Source of the DNA: Sporomusaceae bacterium
Lineage (GTDB): Bacteria; Bacillota; Negativicutes; UBA1444
DNA length: 64,000 bases
Assembly (NCBI GenBank): GCA_018434355.1
Contig: JAHDPL010000014.1
Location: 124,001 to 188,000 of the forward strand
Direction of reading: 5' to 3'
Below, one piece after another: positions 35,946 to 44,906 of the stretch. The notes below the pieces were generated by a model. That model had not been told where the DNA came from. It saw nothing but the letters and a program-made list of their open reading frames with translations, and did not search any database. Numbering within the stretch: the stretch's first letter is position 1; each line of letters starts with the position of its first letter. The position numbers and the translations under genes were made by a program.

Positions 35946-38174
35946 ATGCGAAAAATCAGCCGGAGAACTTTTCTACAAGTTGCGGCGGGATCAGCCGCAG
36001 TAGGAGTCGCCGCCCCGCAGCTCCTGGATATGAAGGCGTTCAGCGCTTCGATCGTTGATGCGCCGGTAAGCAAAATTCCCACCTATTGCAACGGCTGCTC
36101 GACAGGCTGCCCGATGTTCGCCTTTGAAAAAAACGGGCGACTTTGGAAAGTCGAAGGTCATCCGGTGGGAATGAAAAATTACGGCACTTTGTGCGCACGC
36201 GGACATGGCGTCGCTGCAGACCTTTATAACAAGGACCGGGTGCGACAGCCGATGAAACGCGGCGCCGACGGAAAATTCCAACCGATCTCCTGGGACCAGG
36301 CATTCAAGGAAATCGCCGAAAAACTTGCCGCAATCATCGATAAGAACACCGGCAACTCGGTGGCCTGGATGGCGCATGGCGGCAAAGACACTTACGGCGC
36401 AATGTTTCTTGATGAAATCGGTTCACCTAATTTCATCACCCACTACTCCACCTGTTTCACCTCCAAGACCAATGCCTGGGACAAGATGGTCGCCAATCAG
36501 CTGACGATTGACATTCGCCGTAGCAAATACATGTTGTTTGCCGGTCGCAACTATGGCGGCGCGATTATCCCTGCGGCAATGAAGCAGTTGACAGAAGCCC
36601 GCGCACAGGGTCGCAAGATTGTCGTCGTAGACCCTCGCCTATGCGAACTGGCCAAAATCGCCGACGAGTGGATTCCTATCCGTCCTGGCACCGATCTGGC
36701 TTTTTTCCTCGGCATCGCCCACACGCTGATCAGTGAAAACCTGTATAACAAAAACTTCGTGCAGAAATATGTGTTTGGCTTTGAGGAATTCTGGGCCGCC
36801 AACCGTGACTTTTCAGCGGACAAAGCCGCGACAATCTGTGATATCCCTGCAGCCAAAATCCGCGAGATTGCCCGCGACCTGGCAAAAAACGCACCAGCTG
36901 CGTTTCTGGACCCCGGTTACCATGGTCTGCACAACCATTACATTAATAGCACCCAGATCGCCCAGGCCAATGTCATCGTCAACGCTCTGCTGGGTAATTT
37001 CTATCAACCAGGGGGACTACTGCCCACTGCCCGCCCGCCGCTCGGCAGCCTGAAACTGCCGAAACGGCTGCAGCCGGAAAAAGGACCGCGGGCCGATGGG
37101 GCCGGAGTGGCTAATGAGTACCCGACGGTCGAGACCAGTCGCGGCATCGCCCAACATATGCCCGAACTAATTGCCAAGGGAAAAATCAAAGCCGTGTTCC
37201 TATATCATTTCAATCCACTGCGAACCGCACCCGATCCGGAATATCAAAAAGGGCTGGCCAAAGCAGATCTGGTCGTTTCGATTCCGATTGACTGGAATGA
37301 ATCCTCCTATTACGCGGCGCACTATATTTTGCCCGAACATTATTTCCTCGAGCGAATGGAAGCACCCAAAGCCGTATCCGGCAACATCAGCCATGACTAT
37401 CCACAAATTGCGATTCGTATGCCGGCTGTTAAGCCGCTGCATGATACCAAACCGCTGCTGGACATCATGCAGGGACTGACCAAGGCGATGAAAATCGACG
37501 ACCTCTATCCGTTTACCGTGGAAGATGAAATCCAGGCTGCGCTGGCTCCGCTCGGCATCGACAAGAGCCGTTTGCAAACCGAAGGCTGCATTGAACTAGC
37601 CACGCCCTTAAAACCTGGCTTCCCGGAAAAGGAAGGCAAGCCGGCTTGCGGCACTTTTACCGGCAAAATCGAGTTCAGCATCGGCGCATTTAAGCTACAT
37701 GGCCGGCTCGGCGTGCCAACTTGGATTCCGCCGCTGGTCAGCCCCAAAGCCGCGGACGAGTTCCGCCTGATCCACGGCAAACAGCCCTGGCATTCCCATT
37801 CGCAGACCAATAATACGCCCTACCTGCTGGAAATGACCAAAAGCTATAACGGGACCTGGATGTGGATGAACCGCAGCCGGGCCGAAAAATTGAACATCAA
37901 AAACGGCGACACGGTGACCGTGGAATCCAAAATCGAATATCCGGGTCAATCGGCTCGCATTGTCAAAAAAGCGATGCAGGTGAAAGTGACCGACATGCTC
38001 TATCCTGAATGTGTCTGGGTGCCATCTGCTCATGGTTGCTTCTCGCCCAACATGACCTACGGCTATGGAAAGGGCGCCAATTATAACGACTTTGCCGCTT
38101 CACGGGTCGAATCGCTATCCGGCGGTTGCATGGTCCAGGAAGTCATCGTCAAAGTCCGGAAGGGGGCTGTCTGA
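35946..38174 (+). CDS. Molybdopterin oxidoreductase catalytic subunit, PsrA/PhsA-like
   Basis: A 742-residue periplasmic molybdo-bisPGD enzyme. The Tat signal is KISRRTFLQVAAGSAAVG. The N-terminal 4Fe-4S site reads YCNGCSTGCPMF ... TLCARGHG (CxxCxxxC...C). A probable Mo-ligand Cys is in HYSTCFTSK near residue 166. The C-terminal dinucleotide-binding domain is complete (LNIKNGDTVTVESK). Length and subunit context match thiosulfate/polysulfide reductase; arsenate or tetrathionate reductase cannot be excluded. Downstream genes encode the FeS subunit (1-nt overlap), a TorD chaperone and an NrfD anchor. Flanking rhodanese lipoproteins favour a sulfur substrate. Confidence 0.82.
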   Translation: MRKISRRTFLQVAAGSAAVGVAAPQLLDMKAFSASIVDAPVSKIPTYCNGCSTGCPMFAFEKNGRLWKVEGHPVGMKNYGTLCARGHGVAADLYNKDRVRQPMKRGADGKFQPISWDQAFKEIAEKLAAIIDKNTGNSVAWMAHGGKDTYGAMFLDEIGSPNFITHYSTCFTSKTNAWDKMVANQLTIDIRRSKYMLFAGRNYGGAIIPAAMKQLTEARAQGRKIVVVDPRLCELAKIADEWIPIRPGTDLAFFLGIAHTLISENLYNKNFVQKYVFGFEEFWAANRDFSADKAATICDIPAAKIREIARDLAKNAPAAFLDPGYHGLHNHYINSTQIAQANVIVNALLGNFYQPGGLLPTARPPLGSLKLPKRLQPEKGPRADGAGVANEYPTVETSRGIAQHMPELIAKGKIKAVFLYHFNPLRTAPDPEYQKGLAKADLVVSIPIDWNESSYYAAHYILPEHYFLERMEAPKAVSGNISHDYPQIAIRMPAVKPLHDTKPLLDIMQGLTKAMKIDDLYPFTVEDEIQAALAPLGIDKSRLQTEGCIELATPLKPGFPEKEGKPACGTFTGKIEFSIGAFKLHGRLGVPTWIPPLVSPKAADEFRLIHGKQPWHSHSQTNNTPYLLEMTKSYNGTWMWMNRSRAEKLNIKNGDTVTVESKIEYPGQSARIVKKAMQVKVTDMLYPECVWVPSAHGCFSPNMTYGYGKGANYNDFAASRVESLSGGCMVQEVIVKVRKGAV

Positions 38175-38713
38175 TGCCCAGTTACGCCATGTTGATCGAC
38201 GCGGCCAAATGCACCGGTTGCGGCGCCTGTCGCGTCGCCTGTCAAATGCAGTGGCAACTGCCGCCGGAACGGTTTTACAACCGGCTGGAATTCCGTGAAA
38301 AAGGGCAGTATCCAAAAGTTAAACAGGAAATTTTTCCTGTTCAGTGCATGCACTGCGACAATCCGCCCTGCCAGGAAGTGTGCCCGACACATGCCACCTA
38401 CAAGACAGCGGACGGCATCGTCCATGTTAACCCGAAAAAATGTATCGGCTGCAAGATGTGCATGATGGCCTGTCCTTATGACGTCCGCCAGACCAACGAA
38501 AAAGGCATTGTCGAAAAATGCCGGTTTTGCGATGATTATATCGCCAAAGGCGAGCAGCCGCCTTGCGTCACCACTTGTATGAACACCGTCCGGGTGTTTG
38601 GCGACCTGGACGACCCGAATAGCGAACTGCGCCGGTTGCTTGATGAAAAGCAAGTGTTCACCCTGCTGCCGCACAAAGGCACCAAGCCGCGCATCTTTTA
38701 TGTCAGCAAATAA
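38174..38713 (+). CDS. Four-cluster ferredoxin subunit (PsrB/NrfC-like)
   Basis: A 179-residue iron-sulfur protein with four [4Fe-4S] motifs: CTGCGACRVACQ, CMHCDNPPCQEVCP, CIGCKMCMMACP and CRFCDDYIAKGEQPPCVTTC. It should carry electrons between the catalytic subunit and the NrfD-like membrane anchor. No signal peptide is present, so it is probably co-exported with the Tat-bearing catalytic subunit. Its ATG overlaps the upstream TGA by one base (TGATG), with AAGGGGG before it. Confidence 0.9.
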   Translation: MPSYAMLIDAAKCTGCGACRVACQMQWQLPPERFYNRLEFREKGQYPKVKQEIFPVQCMHCDNPPCQEVCPTHATYKTADGIVHVNPKKCIGCKMCMMACPYDVRQTNEKGIVEKCRFCDDYIAKGEQPPCVTTCMNTVRVFGDLDDPNSELRRLLDEKQVFTLLPHKGTKPRIFYVSK

Positions 38714-39353
38714 TCCGGCCGCCGCCGAACTGTTCGGTTTATTGTCGGCCTTCTGGCAACCACCGGATGAACTCTTCTGGCACAATCTGGCCGATGGGGC
38801 GGTCGATGCGGAACTCGCCAATTTTTCGCAACTGGCCGGCTTTTCGACCCTCTCTCCTTCACGGACTTCGTTCCAGCACACGTTGCCGCCACTGGACGCA
38901 TTGAGGCTATTTTATCTGCGCTGCTTTATCGGCATCGGCAAACAGTCGGCCCTGCCAGTCGAGTCAATCTATAAAAAATGGACGGACGACCCGACCGCAA
39001 GACTGCCCATTGCCGGCAGCACCGGTTATCTGATGGGCGATCCCGCCCTGCACGCCAAATATTTGTTGGATCATTATCAACTGCAAGTCCCGCCGGATTA
39101 TCGAATGATGCCCGACCATCTGCTTCTGTTGCTGGAGTTATTGTCCTTCCTGCTGGAAAATCGCCCGGTCGCCGAAGCGGATCTGTTTCTGCGTCAACAC
39201 TTCGACTGGCTCGATTCCTTTGCTGAGGCGCTCGAAGCAATTGACCCCGAAAATCCGGAAGATGTCATTGCCAAGCGTTTTTACCAACTGGCGCTGTGCA
39301 ATCTGAAGCAATCTGTTCAGTGTCAATTGGCAAAATATGATCAAGTTCATTAA
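38700..39353 (+). CDS. TorD/DmsD-family maturation chaperone
   Basis: A 217-residue, mostly helical cytoplasmic protein. Such chaperones bind the Tat signal of molybdoenzymes and hold export until the cofactor is in. Features are ALRLFYLRCFIGIGKQSALPVESIY, the family motif YLMGDPALHAKYLLDHY and MMPDHLLLLLELLSFLL. Its start overlaps the FeS-subunit gene by 14 nt, indicating translational coupling. The client is almost certainly the adjacent molybdoenzyme. Confidence 0.88.
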   Translation: MSANNPAAAELFGLLSAFWQPPDELFWHNLADGAVDAELANFSQLAGFSTLSPSRTSFQHTLPPLDALRLFYLRCFIGIGKQSALPVESIYKKWTDDPTARLPIAGSTGYLMGDPALHAKYLLDHYQLQVPPDYRMMPDHLLLLLELLSFLLENRPVAEADLFLRQHFDWLDSFAEALEAIDPENPEDVIAKRFYQLALCNLKQSVQCQLAKYDQVH

Positions 39354-39384
39354 GTAATTTGCAAAGAAAGAGGGAGGAATCACG

Positions 39385-40338
39385 ATGTTTCAATTCATGA
39401 ACAAAAAGCTTATCACCTGGGTAGCCCTGCTCGTCGTCGTAGTATTTGCCGCTGGTTGCGGTTCGTCGCCCGCCCCTGCCCCGAAACCGGCAGCACCGGC
39501 TGCTGCGCCGGCTGCTCCCGCAATTGACAAAGTCGCCGAAACCAAAGCTGCTGCCTGGGATGGTTACAAAAAAGTTCTCGCCGATGTAGGCGGCAAGACG
39601 TTCCCGCTTGATCCTGCCAAAGCCAAAGAGCTACTCACCGGCAACGAAAGCAAGTATCTGGTCATTGACCTGCGTTCCGCCGAAGACTATGCCAAAGGGC
39701 ATGTCAAAGGAGCGGTCAATATCCCCTTAGCCCAACTGCCGCAAAACCTCGACAAACTGCCGATGGACAAGACGTTGATGTTGTATTGCTATTCCGGTCA
39801 GACATCGTCCATGACGATGGTTCCGCTCAAACAGTACGGCTACAAAGTCGTTTCCATTTCGCGCGGCTTCCCCTCGGTGGAAAAAGCCGGCTTTGCCATT
39901 GACACAGCGGCTGTCGCCTTTACGCCGGTTGCCGCCAAAGCGCCTGCCGACGCCAAAGTCGCCGCCGGTCAGGACGGCCTGAAAGAAACTCTCGACGCCT
40001 TAATCAAACAATTCGCCGCAAAAACCCTGATCGTGCCTGGCAAGGATGTCAAGGCGCTTGTAGATGCCGGAGCTGACAAGTATTACATCGTGGACCTGCG
40101 CGCTGCCGATGACTATGCCAAAGGCTATGTTAAAGGCGCCGTGAGTGTTCCGCTCGCCAACCTCGCAACGGCAATGAAATCGTTCCCCAAAGACAAAACG
40201 ATCGTCCTTTACTGCTATAGCGGCCAGACTGCCGCTATGTCTACCGTGCCGCTGAAAGCCGAAGGCTTCAAATTGATTTCGATCTCCACCGGTTTCCCTG
40301 GCGCCCAGGCTGGCGGATTTGCCATCGAGAAGAAATAG
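39385..40338 (+). CDS. Double-rhodanese lipoprotein 2
   Basis: A 317-residue lipoprotein; lipobox FAAGC (Cys near 25) and an Ala/Pro linker. Two rhodanese domains follow (about 75-165 and 205-315), both with the Cys loop: LYCYSGQTSSM and LYCYSGQTAAM. It is clearly paralogous to lipoprotein 3 (59475-60425), with the shared KVL..V....FP.DP segment before domain 1. GGGAGGAA precedes the ATG. It lies between the TorD chaperone and the NrfD subunit, inside the operon, suggesting direct sulfur relay to or from the reductase. Confidence 0.85.
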   Translation: MFQFMNKKLITWVALLVVVVFAAGCGSSPAPAPKPAAPAAAPAAPAIDKVAETKAAAWDGYKKVLADVGGKTFPLDPAKAKELLTGNESKYLVIDLRSAEDYAKGHVKGAVNIPLAQLPQNLDKLPMDKTLMLYCYSGQTSSMTMVPLKQYGYKVVSISRGFPSVEKAGFAIDTAAVAFTPVAAKAPADAKVAAGQDGLKETLDALIKQFAAKTLIVPGKDVKALVDAGADKYYIVDLRAADDYAKGYVKGAVSVPLANLATAMKSFPKDKTIVLYCYSGQTAAMSTVPLKAEGFKLISISTGFPGAQAGGFAIEKK

Positions 40339-40358
40339 TTTACAACTGCAAAAATGAC

Positions 40359-40384
40359 AAGGGGCTTCTTTGCTGAAGCCCCTT
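40359..40384 (+). promoter_or_regulatory. Intercistronic stem-loop
   Basis: AAGGGGCTTC-TTTGCT-GAAGCCCCTT: a perfect 10-bp stem between lipoprotein 2 and the NrfD gene, without a U tract. Like the hairpin at 35876 it directly follows a rhodanese lipoprotein gene. Confidence 0.6.
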
Positions 40385-40420
40385 CCAAGCTGCCAAACAC
40401 AGCTTGAGGAGGAACAATCG

Positions 40421-41575
40421 ATGAACTATCGAACCGCGCTTGGTTTGTTTGCCAGCCTTATCGCTTTTGGCCTGATCGGCACACTGTTCTTGCTGTTCAA
40501 AGGCCATCACATCATGGGCACCAGTCAACAGTTCCCTTGGGGGCTGCTCATTTCAACCTATGTCTTTTTCGTCGTCAGCAGCACGGGGCTTTGCCTGGTA
40601 TCCTCCATCGGCCATGTATTCGGCATCGAACCGTTTCACGCAGTTGCCAAGCGATCCGTTGTCCTTGCGATCATCACACTGATGGCTGGCTTTCTGGTCA
40701 TGGGGATTGAAACGCCGCAACCCTTGCACATGTTGTACATGATGGTCACCCCCAACTGGACATCGGCCATCTTTTGGATGGGTAGTCTATATGGCGTATA
40801 TCTTGTGTTCCTGTTCGGCGAGTTTTGGTATATGATCATGCGGGAAAATCATGCCAAAGCAAGGTTGTTCGCCCTGTTGGCTTTCTTTTCGGCAATTGCC
40901 GCGCATTCCAATCTCGGCGCTGTCTTTGGTTTCCTACATGCCCGCCCCTATTGGGAAGGACCTTACATGCCGATATACTTCATTCTGTCTGCGCTTTTGT
41001 CCGGTTCGGCGATTCTGATCCTGCTGTTTTATCTGCATGAGGGAAAAGATTCTTCGTCACCAGTCGTACCGGCCATTGCCAAATTACTGACCCTGTTCCT
41101 GTCCATCACGATTTTTTTCACCATCTGGAAAGTGCTTACCGGTCTTTACGGGCATGTTCCCGGCAAAGCAGATGCTTACAGGGCGCTTTTGACCGGGCCG
41201 TATGCCCTGAATTTCTGGTTGCTGGAAGTGACTGTAGGCATGGTGATTCCCTTGGCAGTGTTGTTGCGAAAAAAGACCCGCAAAGCTGCCTTTACCGCCG
41301 CAGCGCTCTCGATATTGGGCATATTCTTCATGCGCTACGATTTGGTCATGGTTGGACAGGTTGTCCCGCTGGATGTAATTGATCAAATGCCTTTGCCTGT
41401 CACGTTGCTGAAGTATACGCCGACTTGGGTGGAATGGGCTGTGGTATCGCTGGGCATCGGCTTTACCGGACTGTGTTATCTGCTGGCAGAAAAACGGTTT
41501 GATCTGAACTCGCCAGCATCGGGACCGCATAAAACTAGCGCATCAACTTCTTCTCATGCTGATGTAGTCAGCTAA
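40421..41575 (+). CDS. NrfD/PsrC-family membrane anchor subunit
   Basis: A 384-residue integral membrane protein with about ten helices. It should exchange electrons between the quinone pool and the FeS subunit. Typical family pieces are WGLLISTYVFFVVSSTGL near residue 45, EFWYMIMRENH and AHSNLGAVFGFLHARPYWEGPYMPIYF. GAGGAGG precedes the ATG by 8 nt. It is the last gene of the rhodanese-molybdoenzyme operon and is followed by a strong terminator. Confidence 0.85.
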   Translation: MNYRTALGLFASLIAFGLIGTLFLLFKGHHIMGTSQQFPWGLLISTYVFFVVSSTGLCLVSSIGHVFGIEPFHAVAKRSVVLAIITLMAGFLVMGIETPQPLHMLYMMVTPNWTSAIFWMGSLYGVYLVFLFGEFWYMIMRENHAKARLFALLAFFSAIAAHSNLGAVFGFLHARPYWEGPYMPIYFILSALLSGSAILILLFYLHEGKDSSSPVVPAIAKLLTLFLSITIFFTIWKVLTGLYGHVPGKADAYRALLTGPYALNFWLLEVTVGMVIPLAVLLRKKTRKAAFTAAALSILGIFFMRYDLVMVGQVVPLDVIDQMPLPVTLLKYTPTWVEWAVVSLGIGFTGLCYLLAEKRFDLNSPASGPHKTSASTSSHADVVS

Positions 41576-41601
41576 GAGATCAATTTGCGTTCATTCCAAG
41601 A

Positions 41602-41626
41602 AAAAAGCGGGGAGACCCCGCTTTTT
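41602..41626. terminator. Bidirectional terminator
   Basis: AAAAAGCGGGG-AGA-CCCCGCTTTTT, 11-bp perfect stem with A and T tracts on either side, serving the NrfD-type gene and the convergent PAS/phosphatase gene. Confidence 0.95.
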
Positions 41627-41635
41627 CTTTATCCC

Positions 41636-44600
41636 TTATATTCTCCAGGCTAGTAGCACTTCGGTGCCTTCGTTGTTGTAAGCCATTCTGTCGGTGACTG
41701 AGAGCATAATTGGAATCCCGCGACCCATTCCGGCATCCTCGCCGTAATGGAACAACTCTTCCGGTTTCGCCCGCAACCGTCGCAAGATTGCATTGCCGGC
41801 AAACCCCATCCGCGAACTTTTCACTCGTATACTCAGCCTGTTGCCGATCCGCCGGAAACAGATCTCGGCCCGGTGCTGGCGCGGGATACCGTCGCGGCAT
41901 TCCAATGCATTTGCCAACGCTTCATGAACCGCCACTTCGTGCAACGAGTGCGCCGCTCCGGTTACTTCGGTCAAAATCCGGCCAATTTCCCCCTTTAACC
42001 GTTGATAGTCGCCATAGCCATTGAAACGCAACACTTTCGGCCAGCCGTCTTGCCGCAAAAAAGATTGCGGCAGCGCCTTTATGCGCAAACAGATGGCCGT
42101 CGCATCATCCCGGCAAGTTGCATCGTTCGCCAATTGCTGCAAATATTTCAACATGGACGAGTAATCCGCAACCGGAATATCCTGCCGCCCATTCAGCAAA
42201 TCAGCCAGCCCATCAGTCAGGAAATAGCAGGCATCGCCGCTTTCGATCGCCAGCGTGTGCAACTCAAAGCTCTCCTCTGCGTCGACCCCCAGATACATGC
42301 CGGGCTTTTCAACAATGCCCTGGATCGTCTGCGTCGCCAGCCAAATCGCAGGAATACCGGCGCAAACCCAACGCAACTGCCGCAGTTGCAAATCCAGTTC
42401 GAATGCCAGCGCCCCGACGAAAGTTCCTTCATCAAAGTACTGGCCGACCCGCTGATTGATCCAGCGCATCTGTTCGGCTAACGGCAGGTCGAGCTCATTG
42501 ACTTCCCGCAGCAACACATGCATTGATGAAGTATGCAACGCCGTTCCCAAGCCATGTCCGGTAGCGTCCATCAGAAACCCGCGCAGGACTTGACCGGCAT
42601 AGCGCCAGTCCATGAAATACAGGTCACCGCCGACATAGCTATAAGGTTGGTACAACGTATCAATTTCGACGTATTTCGATGGTTCTGCTTCCTTTAGCAA
42701 CGCGACCTGCACCCGAGTCGCCAGTTGCGCGTCCCGGTGAATCTCCTGTTCACGACGAACTTCATCGGACACGTCACGTAGCGTCAAAGCGACCAGCGTC
42801 CGCTCTCCGTACTGCACCAATGTTGCCGACCGCTCCACTTGGAGCAAGGACCCGTTTCGATGACGCACCGTTCTTCGCTGTACTGGCAGGAATCGATCCT
42901 GTTTCACTCGTTCAAGAACCGCTTTGATATGTTCTTCGCTGTCCACAGTGAATTGGTATACTCGCAGCGGACCGTCCCGATACAGGTCATAACCGAACCG
43001 TTCGCTAAACCGGCGGTTGGCTTCGATAATTTCACCGGTATCCGGGTCGCAGAGCAACACTGCCTCCGGCGACTGCTCGACCACCGCCCGGTAACGAGCC
43101 TCGCTTTCCTCGATCGCTGCCTCCATTCGCTTGCGTTCAGTAATATTGCGGGCGATTCCCAAAACGCCAATCAATCTTCCCTCTGTATCCCGCATCGGTG
43201 TTTTGATCGTTTCCAACAGCACCCGTTCGCCAGTATCCGCAATGGTCACCCATTCTTCATTGATATGCGGACCGCCTTGCATTGCCTGCCGATCATTTTC
43301 CCGGAAGAAATCCGCCAGTTCTTTATTTACAAAATCATAATCGGTCCTGCCAACGATCTCCGCTTCCTTCGCACCGAAGAATCGTTCAAACATCGGATTA
43401 CACGATAGATACACCCCGTCAACATCTTTGAGCCATATCATATCCGGAATCGTTCTGACCAGCGTCGCCAGTCTTGCTTCATGCTGCGCCAGCGAAACCG
43501 CCAGTTGCAGCCGTTGCGAAATATCGATGCCGATCCCGGCAAAATACTGTTTCCCGTTGAGAGTTAACGGCACTGCAGTCATGTACATAGGCACCCGACT
43601 GCCGTCCTTGATCTGTAAATTGGCTTCTGCACTGGCAAACCCACTATTAAATGAGTTGGCAATTTCCTTGGTGATTCGGTCAATCGTTGCTGAATCTCCC
43701 TTGTACCAGTCCACTAAAGTCATTTGGGACAGCTCCTGCGCCGAATAACCGGTGAGTCGCTCATGCTCCTTGTTCCAACGCAGCAAATTGCCTTCGGCAT
43801 CATACAAATAAAGAATCCCCGGCACGCTGTTGAACAGGGCGTCAGTTAACACCTGCTCCTGTTGCAGCGTATCCTGGATCGATTTCAATTCTTCATACTG
43901 TGCGGTAAGTTCTTCATGTTGCGCCGTGATTTCCTGATGCGCCGCCGTCAAATCAGAGGTTCTTTCGGCAACTCGCTGTTCCAGTTCCCCGTTCAGCGTA
44001 ATAAGATTCTGGTTCAGAGTATCGATTTCTTCATTCATCGCCCGCATTTCTTCGTTTTGGGCGGTGAGTTCCTCGTTCATTGCAACAATCTCTTCATTTT
44101 GCGCCGTTATGCTTTGATTAGCCGCCGCCAGTTCCACGGTACGTTCTTGCACCCGCAGTTCCAGTTCGGCATTAAGCGCGAGCCAATTGCCCTCAAAGCG
44201 GACCGCTCTTGCAGAAATAAGGAACGCCAATAACAATGCGATCCCTAATGCAAGGGATAGATAAAACAAAGTCTGGTCACGTTTTTGTTTTGCATCCTCG
44301 CGGAAAGCCTGCGCTTTATTGCGGGCAAAATCGCGTACTGCTGCAATGCTGACCTCAATCGCCGCCACGCGCTGGTTCCCGGCGACCTGTGCCAACAGCA
44401 AAGCATCTTGCTTCCGCCCAGTCATAGCTAGCCGAATCACTTCTTCGCGAATCGGCCGCCACTCTTCAAAATTCTGCATTGCGGCCTGAATCAGCGCGGG
44501 ATCCCCCAAAAACCTTTCCCGAACCAATTTGAAATCAGACAATACATTCGCTTCGGTCGCAACCAGATACTGCTGCTGTCTGTGAATCTCGTCGATTGAT

Positions 44601-44833
44601 TCAGTCAACACGATTTCCTTGACCGCTCTGTGCATACCGAGCACATCACGCTGAATCCGCAGCACGGCGTTCGATACGGCGAACGGGTGATTGTATAAGT
44701 CTTCCGTCAGTTCCGCCACCCGATTTACCGAGGAGTAACCCAACCAACCGATGGTCAATAACAGCAGTACCAATGCGCCAACCAACAAAGGCATCTTTCG
44801 TTTTGGTTGCGTTGCCAAATTGCTTCGCCCCAT
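41636..44833 (-). CDS. Membrane PAS-domain SpoIIE-type phosphatase with anti-sigma-kinase-like ATPase domain
   Basis: A 1065-residue signalling protein. In order: helix (14-34), a periplasmic four-helix-bundle-like region (35-190), a second helix (190-212), a long coiled coil (225-335) made of TAQNEE/TAQHEE-type repeats, and three PAS domains (about 340-450, 455-570, 580-700). A SpoIIE/PP2C phosphatase follows (730-905; GGDLYFMD, MDATGHGLGTALH, FLTDGLADL). Last is an RsbW-like ATPase (940-1065; HEVAVHEALANALE, GMGRGIPIM). It probably controls an anti-anti-sigma factor by a partner switch. That partner is not in the window. The start codon lacks an obvious Shine-Dalgarno. Confidence 0.85.
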   Translation of the reverse strand: MGRSNLATQPKRKMPLLVGALVLLLLTIGWLGYSSVNRVAELTEDLYNHPFAVSNAVLRIQRDVLGMHRAVKEIVLTESIDEIHRQQQYLVATEANVLSDFKLVRERFLGDPALIQAAMQNFEEWRPIREEVIRLAMTGRKQDALLLAQVAGNQRVAAIEVSIAAVRDFARNKAQAFREDAKQKRDQTLFYLSLALGIALLLAFLISARAVRFEGNWLALNAELELRVQERTVELAAANQSITAQNEEIVAMNEELTAQNEEMRAMNEEIDTLNQNLITLNGELEQRVAERTSDLTAAHQEITAQHEELTAQYEELKSIQDTLQQEQVLTDALFNSVPGILYLYDAEGNLLRWNKEHERLTGYSAQELSQMTLVDWYKGDSATIDRITKEIANSFNSGFASAEANLQIKDGSRVPMYMTAVPLTLNGKQYFAGIGIDISQRLQLAVSLAQHEARLATLVRTIPDMIWLKDVDGVYLSCNPMFERFFGAKEAEIVGRTDYDFVNKELADFFRENDRQAMQGGPHINEEWVTIADTGERVLLETIKTPMRDTEGRLIGVLGIARNITERKRMEAAIEESEARYRAVVEQSPEAVLLCDPDTGEIIEANRRFSERFGYDLYRDGPLRVYQFTVDSEEHIKAVLERVKQDRFLPVQRRTVRHRNGSLLQVERSATLVQYGERTLVALTLRDVSDEVRREQEIHRDAQLATRVQVALLKEAEPSKYVEIDTLYQPYSYVGGDLYFMDWRYAGQVLRGFLMDATGHGLGTALHTSSMHVLLREVNELDLPLAEQMRWINQRVGQYFDEGTFVGALAFELDLQLRQLRWVCAGIPAIWLATQTIQGIVEKPGMYLGVDAEESFELHTLAIESGDACYFLTDGLADLLNGRQDIPVADYSSMLKYLQQLANDATCRDDATAICLRIKALPQSFLRQDGWPKVLRFNGYGDYQRLKGEIGRILTEVTGAAHSLHEVAVHEALANALECRDGIPRQHRAEICFRRIGNRLSIRVKSSRMGFAGNAILRRLRAKPEELFHYGEDAGMGRGIPIMLSVTDRMAYNNEGTEVLLAWRI

Positions 44834-44906
44834 TTACTAATGTTTTCGATAATTCTCCATTTCGTTATCGCTGTTCAAAACCCTGCATTTTATTACCCGG
44901 GAAATA

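Noticed and set aside
35946-38174. Arsenate respiratory reductase as first choice for the molybdoenzyme
   Set aside because: The family overlaps, but rhodanese lipoproteins and the NrfD-type anchor favour a sulfur substrate; kept only as an alternative.
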